The position numbers and the translations under genes were made by a program. This document shows, piece by piece, positions 1-7,964 of a stretch of DNA of 15,703 bases. Each line of letters opens with the position of its first letter. Within the stretch, counting starts at the first letter, position 1. Source of the DNA: Balneolaceae bacterium (GTDB taxonomy: Bacteria > Bacteroidota > Rhodothermia > Balneolales > Balneolaceae); contig SLKH01000211.1 in the NCBI GenBank assembly GCA_007134665.1, positions 1 through 15,703 on the forward strand, read 5' to 3'. A model generated the notes under the pieces. That model was not told where the DNA came from. It ran no database searches and worked only from the letters and a program-made list of their open reading frames with translations.

Positions 1-2411
1 ATGGTTCTGGCGATGTCAACTTCATACCCATTTTGTCTGAGCCAATAGTACATGGAAAGGGTAATTCCACCAATTAAAATAGAGACAAAAGCGATTCGCC
101 ATATAAAATAACCATCAAGAATCGGAGCATCCGGATCTCTCGGAGGCCTTTTCATAACTCCGGGTTCAGTAGGTTCAAATGATAGTGCCAATGCGAGTGT
201 AACCGCTGTTACCATATTGACCCACAGTATTTGAACCGGAGTAATAGGAAGAACCAAACCCATCAAAACTGCAGCCATAATAACAAATGATTCGGCCCCG
301 TTTGTCGGGATAATAAACAGAATTGCTTTCCGAAGATTGTCATAGATCGTTCGCCCCTCTTCCACAGCATTAGCGATCGATGCAAAATTATCATCAGCAA
401 GAACCATTTCAGATGAATCTTTAGTGACTTCGGTACCTTTGATTCCCATCGCGATTCCGACGTCGGCTCGTTTCAGGGCAGGTGCATCATTTACTCCATC
501 ACCTGTCATGGCACATATCATATTTTCATTCTGCAGGGCTTTGACAAGCCGGAGCTTATGCTCAGGACTGGTACGCGCAAAAACATCGTGCTCCAGGGCT
601 GCTTTTTGCAGCTCTTCTTCATTCATTTTTTCAATCTCTGCACCGCTGATTGCACTTTTTCCATCTCCGATGCCAAGTTCGTCACCAATGGCTTTAGCGG
701 TGATGGCATGATCTCCGGTGATCATTTTTACTTTGATACCGGCATCTTTACAGGTTTTGATGGCTTCGATAGCTTCCGGGCGAGGCGGGTCTATAATTCC
801 GATCAATCCAAGAAATATAAATTTATCGTCAATCTCATCATGCTCAATGCGCATTCTATCATCACTGGCTTCACCGTAAGCAGCAGCGATAACCCTGCGT
901 CCCTGTTCAGCCTGGCGATCCATTTCGTTTTTCCAAAATTCCCTGTTTAGTTCTTCATTTCCGCCCTCGGCCTGCTGACTGCTGCACAGATCCAGAATTT
1001 TTTCCGGAGCACCTTTAAGATAAATGAATCGTTTCTCGTCAATTTCATTAAGTGTTGCCATATACTGATGCTCAGATTCAAACGGAATGTAATCAACTCT
1101 GCGCGGTTTGAAATCACCAAGCCCGGCTTTGTAACCGAGTGAAACAAGAGCTCCTTCTGTAGGGTCGCCTTCCATCGTCCACTCCCCATCCTGCTCATTT
1201 AAATCAGCATCACTGCACGCTCTGACCGTTTTGATCAACTCATATAGTACCGGTTTATCTTCAGGATTTATCTCCTCACCCTTATAGAGGATTTTTCCGT
1301 CCGGAGTATATCCTGCACCTTCAATTTCAAATTCTTTATCAGCTGTTATCACTGCTTTAGCTGTCATCTCATTCCGGGTAAGTGTCCCGGTTTTATCGGA
1401 ACAGATAACCGTCACAGATCCAAGAGTTTCCACCGACGGAAGACGCCTGATAATGGCATTTCTCCTCGCCATTGCCTGAACCCCGATTGCCAGGGTAATT
1501 GTCATGATCGCAGGCAAGCCTTCAGGGATAGCTGCTACAGCAAGACTGATAACAGCTAAAAAGAGTTCATCAATTGCATAATCACGGAAGAAGTAACCGA
1601 TGGCAAAAAAGAGTGCTGTAATTACGAGAATAACTACAGACAAGACTTTTCCGAAGCTGTCGATCTGACGGAGCAGGGGAGTAGTAATTTTCTCCACTTC
1701 CGTCATCATTCGGTTAATTTTGCCCAATTCGGTCTTGCTGCCTGTCTCCACTACTACTCCTGTTGCCCGGCCGTAAACCACCGAAGTTCCGGAAAACGCC
1801 ATGCACTTCTGGTCACCAGGTACTGCATCTTCCGAGACAAGTTCGGTTTTTTTATCAACAGCAACCGATTCACCGGTAAGTGCTGATTCTTCGATACGCA
1901 GGTTTCTGACATTAATGAGTCTCAAATCGGCAGGTATTTTGTCGCCCGACTCAAGAAGAACTATATCTCCGGGAACAAGTTTTTCTGCAGAAATATTTTT
2001 TCTCTTGCCATTTCGAAGAACATTCGCATCCAGAGAGAGCATTTTTTTGATCCCCTCCAGTGCTTTCTCTGCTTTACCTTCCTGAATAAAACCGATCAGG
2101 GCATTGATAACAACAACACCGAGAATGACCCAGGTGTCGAGCCAATGGTCCAGCAATGCCGTAATTACGGCTGCAACCAGCAAGACATAGATAAGTACAT
2201 TATGAAAATGCATCAGAAATCGCATCAGGGCAGACCTTGTCTCAGGTTCGGGAAGCTTGTTCAACCCGTATTCATCCACTCTCTTTTTTGCTTCATCATC
2301 AGTCAGGCCCTCTTCCGATGAATTTAATTTGTTCAGAACGGTATCAACATCAAGGTTATGCCACTTTTTGCTATGCTCTTCACTCTGATCTTGAGTGTGA
2401 TTGTCTGCCAT
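1..2411 (-). CDS. P2-type cation-transporting ATPase (Ca2+-ATPase-like), C-terminus cut by window edge
   Basis: Membrane pump that exports or sequesters a cation using ATP. The frame is open from the ATG at 2411 to the window edge, giving about 803 residues of an expected 880-900. The actuator motif TGES is at residues 179-182, the M4 ion-site motif PEGLP includes E297, and the phosphorylation motif DKTGT has phospho-aspartate D339. KGAPEK lies in the nucleotide-binding domain and GDGVNDAP (D638) is the hinge motif. These place it in the P2A group with SERCA, PMR1 and bacterial Ca2+ pumps. M5 keeps TNGAE (N704, E707) and M6 keeps N732, but the position matching SERCA D800 is alanine (A736), so the ion is uncertain. 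M7 is present; the remaining C-terminal helices are missing. An in-frame TGA three codons upstream fixes the start. It lies 86 bases downstream of the CNNM-like gene on the same strand and may be co-transcribed with it. Confidence 0.93.
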   Translation of the reverse strand, partial: MADNHTQDQSEEHSKKWHNLDVDTVLNKLNSSEEGLTDDEAKKRVDEYGLNKLPEPETRSALMRFLMHFHNVLIYVLLVAAVITALLDHWLDTWVILGVVVINALIGFIQEGKAEKALEGIKKMLSLDANVLRNGKRKNISAEKLVPGDIVLLESGDKIPADLRLINVRNLRIEESALTGESVAVDKKTELVSEDAVPGDQKCMAFSGTSVVYGRATGVVVETGSKTELGKINRMMTEVEKITTPLLRQIDSFGKVLSVVILVITALFFAIGYFFRDYAIDELFLAVISLAVAAIPEGLPAIMTITLAIGVQAMARRNAIIRRLPSVETLGSVTVICSDKTGTLTRNEMTAKAVITADKEFEIEGAGYTPDGKILYKGEEINPEDKPVLYELIKTVRACSDADLNEQDGEWTMEGDPTEGALVSLGYKAGLGDFKPRRVDYIPFESEHQYMATLNEIDEKRFIYLKGAPEKILDLCSSQQAEGGNEELNREFWKNEMDRQAEQGRRVIAAAYGEASDDRMRIEHDEIDDKFIFLGLIGIIDPPRPEAIEAIKTCKDAGIKVKMITGDHAITAKAIGDELGIGDGKSAISGAEIEKMNEEELQKAALEHDVFARTSPEHKLRLVKALQNENMICAMTGDGVNDAPALKRADVGIAMGIKGTEVTKDSSEMVLADDNFASIANAVEEGRTIYDNLRKAILFIIPTNGAESFVIMAAVLMGLVLPITPVQILWVNMVTAVTLALALSFEPTEPGVMKRPPRDPDAPILDGYFIWRIAFVSILIGGITLSMYYWLRQNGYEVDIART

Positions 2412-2497
2412 ACTTTGTCAGCCTAACTGGTTATTATATGTTTTGTGCTTCTCAGTTTAAAAAAATAAACAACATGAAAACGTTCATCCGGAAAAGA

Positions 2498-3523
2498 TTA
2501 TGCAGAAGTTGATCGTTTTACAACTCGTCTAAGAAGCCTGCCAAGTATATCCGATCCTGTAATAATCCTTTTTTCAGAGTCCGACCAGAGTAAAATGATA
2601 TCAATATCGATGACATCATCACCTGGTTTTTCAGGTTCAACCTGTAGCCTGCCAATGATCTTTCCCAGGGGTAACTCTGGATTGCCTGTTATCAACGGCC
2701 TGTGGCAATATTTGAATGGATCAAAATCCTCACTGCCAAATAACGCTTCTCTCAAAAATTCATGTGAATTGATTACATGATGGGGGTGGCCCTGTTCATC
2801 AGTTAGTATGATCCATTTTTTACCTGAATTGGCTATCTTCTGGATGAACGGATCATCGATTTTCTTTTCAAATTCCGGTATATCCGGTTTTGATCCCCGG
2901 TACGACATTTTGAGAACAGATGAGGGATCAACAGGCTCTCCTTTTCTACTGACCGGTAAGTCGTCCAGTTCAAGAAAATTGATAGCTCCCGTTGCCTCTA
3001 CGCGCCCAACTTCCGTTGTACCTTTCCGGGCATGGTATCGAAGCATTTCTGTAAGTTCCTCTTCCTTAAACCAGGGGATACCTTCAGGCCCGACAAGCCG
3101 GTCGAGTGCCAGTGCAGAAGGCTTGGAAACAGGCCAGAGAAGAAATTGATAAAATTTAAGAACAGGAAGCAAAATTGAGACGGCTTTCATGGCGTGGCGG
3201 GAAAAATAAGCCTGTGGGATGATTTCAGCTACGATAGTGATCACAACAGTGGAGAACATAAAGGCAAGGACCCCGGCCATCACTGATTCAGCCAGCAATG
3301 TGAGAAGAACATTTAATGCCACATTAGCCCAGAGAATGGTGGTAAGTGTAAAATTTGCATCACGGCGGAGGTCGAGAATTTTATTCGACGCAGCATCACC
3401 AGATTCTGCAGCAACTTCCAGTCTTAAACGGCTGAGTTTAAAAACTGCAAGGTTGAGGCCAGACATAGATGACGATTGTGTGATACATAGTATAATACCC
3501 ATCCAGATTAATGCGTCGCTCAT
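2498..3523 (-). CDS. CNNM/DUF21 transmembrane domain protein, putative divalent-cation transporter or regulator
   Basis: A 341-residue membrane protein of the CNNM/CorC family, which is linked to Mg2+ (and Co2+) transport or its regulation. The N-terminal DUF21 region (about 1-135) has four hydrophobic segments, near 4-24, 57-79, 82-103 and 113-131. It carries the family motifs SGLNLAVFKLS (21-31, closer to the SGLNL form of CNNM proteins than to the SAAE form of many bacterial paralogues) and EIIPQ (100-104), which recalls the EIIPK motif. The soluble part (about 200-335) looks like a divergent pair of CBS domains, judged from hydrophobic pattern rather than clear motifs. No CorC_HlyC C-terminal domain is evident. 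The ATG at 3523 precedes the conserved first helix and follows an AT-rich leader without a Shine-Dalgarno. The gene lies just upstream of the P-type ATPase, suggesting shared ion homeostasis. Family assignment is firm; transported ion and direction are not. Confidence 0.85.
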   Translation of the reverse strand: MSDALIWMGIILCITQSSSMSGLNLAVFKLSRLRLEVAAESGDAASNKILDLRRDANFTLTTILWANVALNVLLTLLAESVMAGVLAFMFSTVVITIVAEIIPQAYFSRHAMKAVSILLPVLKFYQFLLWPVSKPSALALDRLVGPEGIPWFKEEELTEMLRYHARKGTTEVGRVEATGAINFLELDDLPVSRKGEPVDPSSVLKMSYRGSKPDIPEFEKKIDDPFIQKIANSGKKWIILTDEQGHPHHVINSHEFLREALFGSEDFDPFKYCHRPLITGNPELPLGKIIGRLQVEPEKPGDDVIDIDIILLWSDSEKRIITGSDILGRLLRRVVKRSTSA

Positions 3524-3750
3524 TAAATTTCAGTCAGTTGTATTGAAATCCGGTATAGTAAGACAAATATCAATTTTCCCTTAAATCTCATTAAAAGTTC
3601 AAAATAAATGAAATCTATCTCTCAAGGAAGGTCTGTATACGTGTTATTAAATGCGAATAATATCGGTTGATTAAAGTTGACCTGACATTAGCAATTTTAA
3701 TATAGACTCAATTCTGTGGAAAAACATTATCTGATTGCCCGGGACTATTG

Positions 3751-3762
3751 GTAAAATTTTAC
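3751..3762. promoter_or_regulatory. 12-base perfect palindrome, candidate operator
   Basis: GTAAAATTTTAC reads the same on both strands and sits about 170 bases before the korA start and 230 before the CNNM start. AT-rich palindromes of this size arise by chance, so a role as a repressor or activator site is only a possibility. Confidence 0.2.
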
Positions 3763-3822
3763 ATAGGATTGAAAGCAATGTTAGCCATAGTTTCAATAAT
3801 GTATTATTTTAGCGTTAATGTC

Positions 3823-3844
3823 ATTCAATTGTGAATTAAATTTG
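3823..3844 (+). promoter_or_regulatory. Candidate korA promoter -7 box with abutting inverted repeat
   Basis: TAAATTTG at 3837-3844 matches the Bacteroidota -7 consensus TAnnTTTG exactly, 86 bases upstream of the korA ATG. Directly before it, ATTCA-attg-TGAAT (3823-3836) is an inverted repeat with 5-base arms, placed where a regulator could block or contact polymerase. No TTG was found at the expected 17-23 base spacing upstream, so the promoter call is weak. Confidence 0.3.
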
Positions 3845-3930
3845 AAATGATATAAGCGAAACAGTTTATTTCTTCGTTTTGAAAGTAAACCAGTCCAATT
3901 GAGTTATTCTAACACAGACAATTAAATTTT

Positions 3931-5802
3931 ATGGCCATTAAGGATCATCTACGTGATGAGGTTACCATTCGATTTGCCGGAGACTCTGGTGATGGGATGC
4001 AGTTAACCGGATCGCTTTTCACAAATACTACAGCACTTGAGGGTAACGACCTGCGAACTCTTCCGGAATTTCCGGCTGAAATCCGTGCCCCGGCCGGTAC
4101 CGTTCCGGGTGTTTCTTCTTTTCAACTCCACTTTGGCAGCAAGGAAATTATGACACCGGGAGACGTATGTGATCTGCTGGTTGCGATGAATTCGGCTGCT
4201 CTAAAGGCTAATCTCGGCCTGTTAAAGAAAGGTGGAACCATCATTGTAAATAGTTCCGGTTTTGATAAACGGAATCTGAACCTTGCCAAATACGGAGAAG
4301 AAAACAATCCGCTTGAAGATGGTTCTTTGAAGAATTACGATGTCATTGAGGTTGATGTTACAAAACTGACAAAAGAGAGCTTGTCTGAAAGCGATTTATC
4401 ACACAAAGATGTTGAGCGGTCTAAAAATATGTTTGTACTTGGCCTCCTTTACTGGATGTACAACAGGCCGCTTGAATCGACTATCTCATTCTTGGAACAA
4501 AAATTTGCCAAAAAACCTGAGATTGCCCGGGCCAATATTAAGGTGTTAAAAGAAGGATATCACTACGGAGAAACAACAGAAGTGTTTACTTCGCGATACA
4601 CCGTAAAAAAAGCGAAGCTTGATGCCGGTTCATATAGAAATATAACCGGTAATGATGCAACGGTAATTGGCCTGGCTGCCGCTGCAAGAAAAAGTAACCT
4701 TCCGCTATTTTTCGGTTCATACCCGATCACACCGGCATCGGAGGTACTCCATGGGCTTTCAAGACTGAAGAACTATGGTGTATATACATTTCAGGCTGAA
4801 GATGAAATTGCCGCTGTGTCTTCTGCAATCGGAGCTGCCTTTGGTGGCTCTATAGGAGTAACCAGTTCTTCGGGGCCGGGTATCGCATTGAAAGGGGAAG
4901 CTATCGGCCTCGCTGTGATGCTTGAGCTGCCTTTGATTGTGTTAAATATACAGCGGGCCGGCCCTTCAACCGGTATGCCGACAAAAACAGAACAAGCCGA
5001 TTTATTGCAGGCGATGTATGGAAGAAACGGAGAAAGTCCGGTTGTAATTATTGCACCCCGCTCACCGGCCGACTGTTTTGAAACGGCTTTTGAAGCGTGC
5101 AGAATTTCACTTGAGCATATGGTGCCGGTCTTTTTTATGTCAGATGGATACCTTGCTAATGGATCTGAACCGTGGAAATATCCACAGGATGAAGACCTCA
5201 AAGAAATCAATGTTAAATTTGAACTTCCTGTCAATGGTGAGGAGAAAGTGTATTTACCATATGCACGCGATGAGCGTTATGTGAGGTCCTGGGCAATACC
5301 GGGAACAAAGGGAATAGAGCACCGGGTTGGAGGCCTTGAAAAAGAAGATTTGACCGGAAATGTATCCTATGATCCCGATAACCATGAGAAGATGGTTTAT
5401 CTCAGGAGAAATAAAGTAGAAAAAATCGCTGATTTCATACCCCTGCAAGATCTTGATAGCGGTGAGGAAAATGGAGATGTATTGGTTCTCGGATGGGGGT
5501 CAACGTATGGCTCTATAAGAACTGCTGTGGGTGAACTCAGGCAAGATGGGTTGAATGTTTCACATGCTCACCTGAGGTATCTTAACCCGTTTCCACGAAA
5601 TCTTGGCGAATTGATATCCGGATTCAGGCAGGTTCTTGTTCCGGAAATCAATGATGGACAACTTGTGAGAATGATCCGGGATCAATTTATGATTCCGGCA
5701 GCTGGTATAAATAAAATTAAAGGCAGGCCTTTCGGTGTGGATGAACTGAAAGATGAAATACTTGCTAAAATACCATCTGAAATCGTCGATTCAATCAGTT
5801 AA
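3931..5802 (+). CDS. korA: 2-oxoacid:ferredoxin oxidoreductase, fused gamma-alpha subunit (probably 2-oxoglutarate-specific KorA)
   Basis: Large subunit of the enzyme that converts a 2-oxoacid and CoA to acyl-CoA and CO2 with ferredoxin as electron carrier. At 623 residues it has the usual fused arrangement. The gamma domain (about 10-195) contains GDSGDGM at 17-23 and the LPEFPAEIRAP stretch near 44-54. The pyrimidine-binding domain (about 240-420) contains YPITPAS (264-270), QAEDEIAA (288-295) and GPSTGMPT (344-351). A C-terminal domain (about 500-615) follows. YPITPAS followed by EVL and the short two-subunit form favour 2-oxoglutarate over pyruvate, but substrate cannot be proved from motifs. 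The ATG at 3931 directly precedes the conserved gamma domain. korB begins 13 bases after the stop, so the pair is almost certainly one operon. No ferredoxin-type KorC or KorD subunit lies nearby, as is common for KorAB enzymes. Confidence 0.93.
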   Translation: MAIKDHLRDEVTIRFAGDSGDGMQLTGSLFTNTTALEGNDLRTLPEFPAEIRAPAGTVPGVSSFQLHFGSKEIMTPGDVCDLLVAMNSAALKANLGLLKKGGTIIVNSSGFDKRNLNLAKYGEENNPLEDGSLKNYDVIEVDVTKLTKESLSESDLSHKDVERSKNMFVLGLLYWMYNRPLESTISFLEQKFAKKPEIARANIKVLKEGYHYGETTEVFTSRYTVKKAKLDAGSYRNITGNDATVIGLAAAARKSNLPLFFGSYPITPASEVLHGLSRLKNYGVYTFQAEDEIAAVSSAIGAAFGGSIGVTSSSGPGIALKGEAIGLAVMLELPLIVLNIQRAGPSTGMPTKTEQADLLQAMYGRNGESPVVIIAPRSPADCFETAFEACRISLEHMVPVFFMSDGYLANGSEPWKYPQDEDLKEINVKFELPVNGEEKVYLPYARDERYVRSWAIPGTKGIEHRVGGLEKEDLTGNVSYDPDNHEKMVYLRRNKVEKIADFIPLQDLDSGEENGDVLVLGWGSTYGSIRTAVGELRQDGLNVSHAHLRYLNPFPRNLGELISGFRQVLVPEINDGQLVRMIRDQFMIPAAGINKIKGRPFGVDELKDEILAKIPSEIVDSIS

Positions 5803-5806
5803 TAAT

Positions 5807-5810
5807 GAGG
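5807..5810 (+). promoter_or_regulatory. Ribosome binding site deciding the korB start
   Basis: GAGG lies five bases before the ATG at 5816. Together with the position just after the korA stop, it favours this start over the in-frame ATG at 5753, which would overlap korA by 50 bases and add 21 residues unlike KorB proteins. Confidence 0.5.
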
Positions 5811-5815
5811 TTCAA

Positions 5816-6886
5816 ATGACTTTACAAACGAAAATAGATCAACACCTGAATGTTAACGGAGATCCTGTAACATATACGAGTAAAGATTTCTCGTCAGACC
5901 AGGATGTAAGATGGTGCCCCGGCTGCGGTGACTATACCATTTTAAAACAGGTACAGAATACCATGCCTGATATTGGGGTGAATAAAGAAAATATCGTCTT
6001 TATTTCTGGTATCGGCTGTGCAGCCCGGTTTCCTTATTACATGAATACATTTGGCATGCACTCCATTCATGGCCGTGCACCTGCTATTGCCACCGGGTTA
6101 AAAGTAACCAGGCCAGACCTGAGTGTCTGGATTATTACAGGCGATGGAGACTCCCTGTCAATTGGTGCAAATCATTTTGTTCAGTTGCTCAGAAGAAATG
6201 TTGATGTAAACCTTCTGCTTTTCAATAACCAGGTTTACGGTTTGACCAAAGGCCAGTATTCACCGACCGCTCCGGAAGGGTCCGTGTCAAAATCAACTCC
6301 TTACGGCTCAATTGATCATCCATTCAATCCGTTATCCCTCAGTTTGGGGGCTGACGCCGGTTTCGTTGCAAGAACAATGGACCGTGATCCGAAACATCTT
6401 CAAAAAATGCTGAAGAGAACGCATGAGCATAGTGGAACATCTATGCTTGAGATCTACCAGAACTGTATCGTTTTTAATGATGGTGCGTTTGAATTGTTTA
6501 CTGACAAAAAATCACGTCCGCGTGAAGCGATCTATCTTGAAGATGGAGAACCGCTGGTTTTCGGGAAGGATAAAGAAAAAGGTGTTCGACTTGATGGGTT
6601 AAAACCTGAAGTTGTTTTACTTGATGAGGGTAAATACAGTCAAGAAGATCTCTGGATTCACGATGAAACCGATTCAACAAAAGCCTACCTGCTATCACGG
6701 TTCTTTGACAGCCCGGAACCAGGTGATGAGTATCATCTGCCGCGGCCGTTTGGGGTTTTATATGCCGTAAACCGTCCATGCTATGATGTGGGTGTGAGAA
6801 ACCAGGTCGATGAAGTTATCACAAGAAAAGGTGAAGGCGAACTGAACGAATTACTCAGAGGCCCGGCAACCTGGGAAGTAAAATAA
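5816..6886 (+). CDS. korB: 2-oxoacid:ferredoxin oxidoreductase beta subunit (KorB)
   Basis: Catalytic thiamine-diphosphate subunit, partner of KorA, 356 residues from the chosen start. The cofactor-binding signature is clear: GDGD at 109-112 and NNQVYGLTKGQYSPT at 137-151. Four cysteines fit the single [4Fe-4S] cluster of this family: C34 and C37 in WCPGCGDY, C68 in GIGCAARFPYY and C217 in YQNC. The enzyme is therefore expected to be redox-competent and oxygen-sensitive to some degree. The C-terminal 130 residues form the extension typical of longer KorB proteins in this group. Acyl-CoA product (probably succinyl-CoA) and reduced ferredoxin are inferred from the family. A strong hairpin follows 11 bases after the stop and probably ends the korAB transcript. 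Confidence 0.94.
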   Translation: MTLQTKIDQHLNVNGDPVTYTSKDFSSDQDVRWCPGCGDYTILKQVQNTMPDIGVNKENIVFISGIGCAARFPYYMNTFGMHSIHGRAPAIATGLKVTRPDLSVWIITGDGDSLSIGANHFVQLLRRNVDVNLLLFNNQVYGLTKGQYSPTAPEGSVSKSTPYGSIDHPFNPLSLSLGADAGFVARTMDRDPKHLQKMLKRTHEHSGTSMLEIYQNCIVFNDGAFELFTDKKSRPREAIYLEDGEPLVFGKDKEKGVRLDGLKPEVVLLDEGKYSQEDLWIHDETDSTKAYLLSRFFDSPEPGDEYHLPRPFGVLYAVNRPCYDVGVRNQVDEVITRKGEGELNELLRGPATWEVK

Positions 6887-6897
6887 AAGACCATACA

Positions 6898-6929
6898 GAT
6901 CCCAAGAGCTGATGACAGCTTTTGGGATC
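6898..6929. terminator. Hairpin terminator between converging korB and aldo/keto reductase genes
   Basis: GATCCCAAGAGCT (6898-6910) pairs with AGCTTTTGGGATC (6917-6929) over 13 positions, with one G-T wobble and a six-base loop. It sits exactly between two converging stop codons (6886 and 6934). On the minus strand it is followed by a T-rich run (TTTTATTTT, complement of 6882-6890), giving a classic intrinsic terminator for the reductase operon. On the plus strand the downstream tract is only mildly T-rich, so termination for korAB is likely but less certain. Confidence 0.75.
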
Positions 6930-6933
6930 ACTG

Positions 6934-7932
6934 TTATTTACCGGCCAGTTGTAATAAATCCAGTTTATCATCTATGAACTTTGCCTCTTCGGAGGTTAAA
7001 CTAAAGTCTGCAGCTTTTGCATTTTCAGCAGCTTGTTCAGCATTTCTTGCTCCGACGAGTGCCACAGTTATTCCCGGCTGCCGTATTGTCCAGTGTATGA
7101 TAAGCTGGGCAAGTGTGATTTTTTTCTGTTCTGCAACAGGTTTAATATCACCCAGAAATTTATTTATCCGTCGTATGTTCTCATCAGTATAATACCGGCT
7201 GTCTGCACGGGTATCACCTTCATTAAACGTTTGTCCGGGTTTCATTTTACCTGTCAACAATCCTCGTTGAAGCGGACTATAAGCAAGTATCCCTTTTTTA
7301 TGCTCCCGGCAGTAGGGCACGAGCTCTCTTTCTATACCCCTTCTCACCATACTGTAAGGTACCTGGTTTGACGCAAGTGAAATTACCTTTTCAGCGGTTT
7401 TCATCTGTTGTACATTGTAATTACAGACTCCTGCCTCTTTGATTTTACCCTGATCCTTCAGTTTTAGCACAGCTTCCATCGTTTCTTCTATCGGAGTTGT
7501 GGAATCAGGCCAGTGTATCTGGTATAGATCGATATAATCGGTTTGAAGTCGTCGCAGGCTGTCTTCACATTCTTTTATTACACTCTCTTTGCCGGCATAC
7601 TTGTATATTTTTATAGGTTTACCGTCATTATTTTTACTGTCCATCGCGAAGTCACCTTTTTCAAGGTCCCACCTCATACCATATTTGGTCAGGATCTGGA
7701 CTTTGTCTCTTGGCAGGTCTTTGACCGCTTTCGCAACGATTTCTTCACTTAAACCCTGTCCGTAAACAGGAGCCGTATCTATGGACGTTACACCGAGGTC
7801 ATAAGAAGTCCGGATCGCTTCAACTGCTTCTTTTTCCTCAGTTCCACCCCACATCCAGCCACCGGCAGCCCATGCGCCAAATGTAATTTCTGAAACTTTC
7901 AATTCTGTATTGCCAATTTTTGGATACTTCAT
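6934..7932 (-). CDS. Aldo/keto reductase (AKR11/IolS-like)
   Basis: NAD(P)H-dependent oxidoreductase of the aldo/keto reductase TIM-barrel superfamily, 332 residues, cytosolic with no signal peptide. The catalytic tetrad is complete: D52 and Y57 in SIDTAPVYG, K83 in ILTKYG and H140 in YQIHWPD. The N-terminal GAWAAGGWMWGG (19-30) resembles the IolS/GSP69 group (AKR11) of Bacillus. The C-terminal ALVGARNAEQAAEN stretch is the usual 2'-phosphate/cofactor-binding segment, which favours NADPH. It is the last gene of a minus-strand run, 32 bases after the TIM-barrel gene, and ends just before the shared hairpin terminator. The physiological substrate is unknown; a sugar, polyol or small aldehyde is plausible given the neighbours. 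Confidence 0.9.
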   Translation of the reverse strand: MKYPKIGNTELKVSEITFGAWAAGGWMWGGTEEKEAVEAIRTSYDLGVTSIDTAPVYGQGLSEEIVAKAVKDLPRDKVQILTKYGMRWDLEKGDFAMDSKNNDGKPIKIYKYAGKESVIKECEDSLRRLQTDYIDLYQIHWPDSTTPIEETMEAVLKLKDQGKIKEAGVCNYNVQQMKTAEKVISLASNQVPYSMVRRGIERELVPYCREHKKGILAYSPLQRGLLTGKMKPGQTFNEGDTRADSRYYTDENIRRINKFLGDIKPVAEQKKITLAQLIIHWTIRQPGITVALVGARNAEQAAENAKAADFSLTSEEAKFIDDKLDLLQLAGK

Positions 7933-7964
7933 AATTCTTTAAATTCTTTCAGGTTAATCTATAT

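Larger units (their letters stand above)
3524..3930. other. 407-base gene-free divergent region between the CNNM gene and korA
   Basis: No supported coding sequence or structured RNA was seen here. The region is AT-rich and must contain the promoters of both flanking, divergently transcribed genes. It holds a perfect 12-base palindrome (3751-3762), a shorter interrupted inverted repeat (3823-3836) and a TAnnTTTG box facing korA (3837-3844). On the minus strand, two near-matches to the same box lie upstream of the CNNM gene (about 3571-3578 and 3600-3607), each with one mismatch. Confidence 0.6.

Noticed and set aside
424..950. Plus-strand open frames opposite the P-type ATPase
   Set aside because: They are antisense shadows of a continuous, motif-rich ATPase frame and have low-complexity, unrecognisable translations.
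3219..3584. Plus-strand frame overlapping the CNNM gene start and extending into the upstream region
   Set aside because: Most of it is antisense to the CNNM gene, and the part beyond has no protein-like character.
5753..5815. Longer korB start at 5753
   Set aside because: It overlaps korA by 50 bases and adds 21 residues in another frame of korA coding sequence; the ATG at 5816 has GAGG five bases upstream and fits the family.
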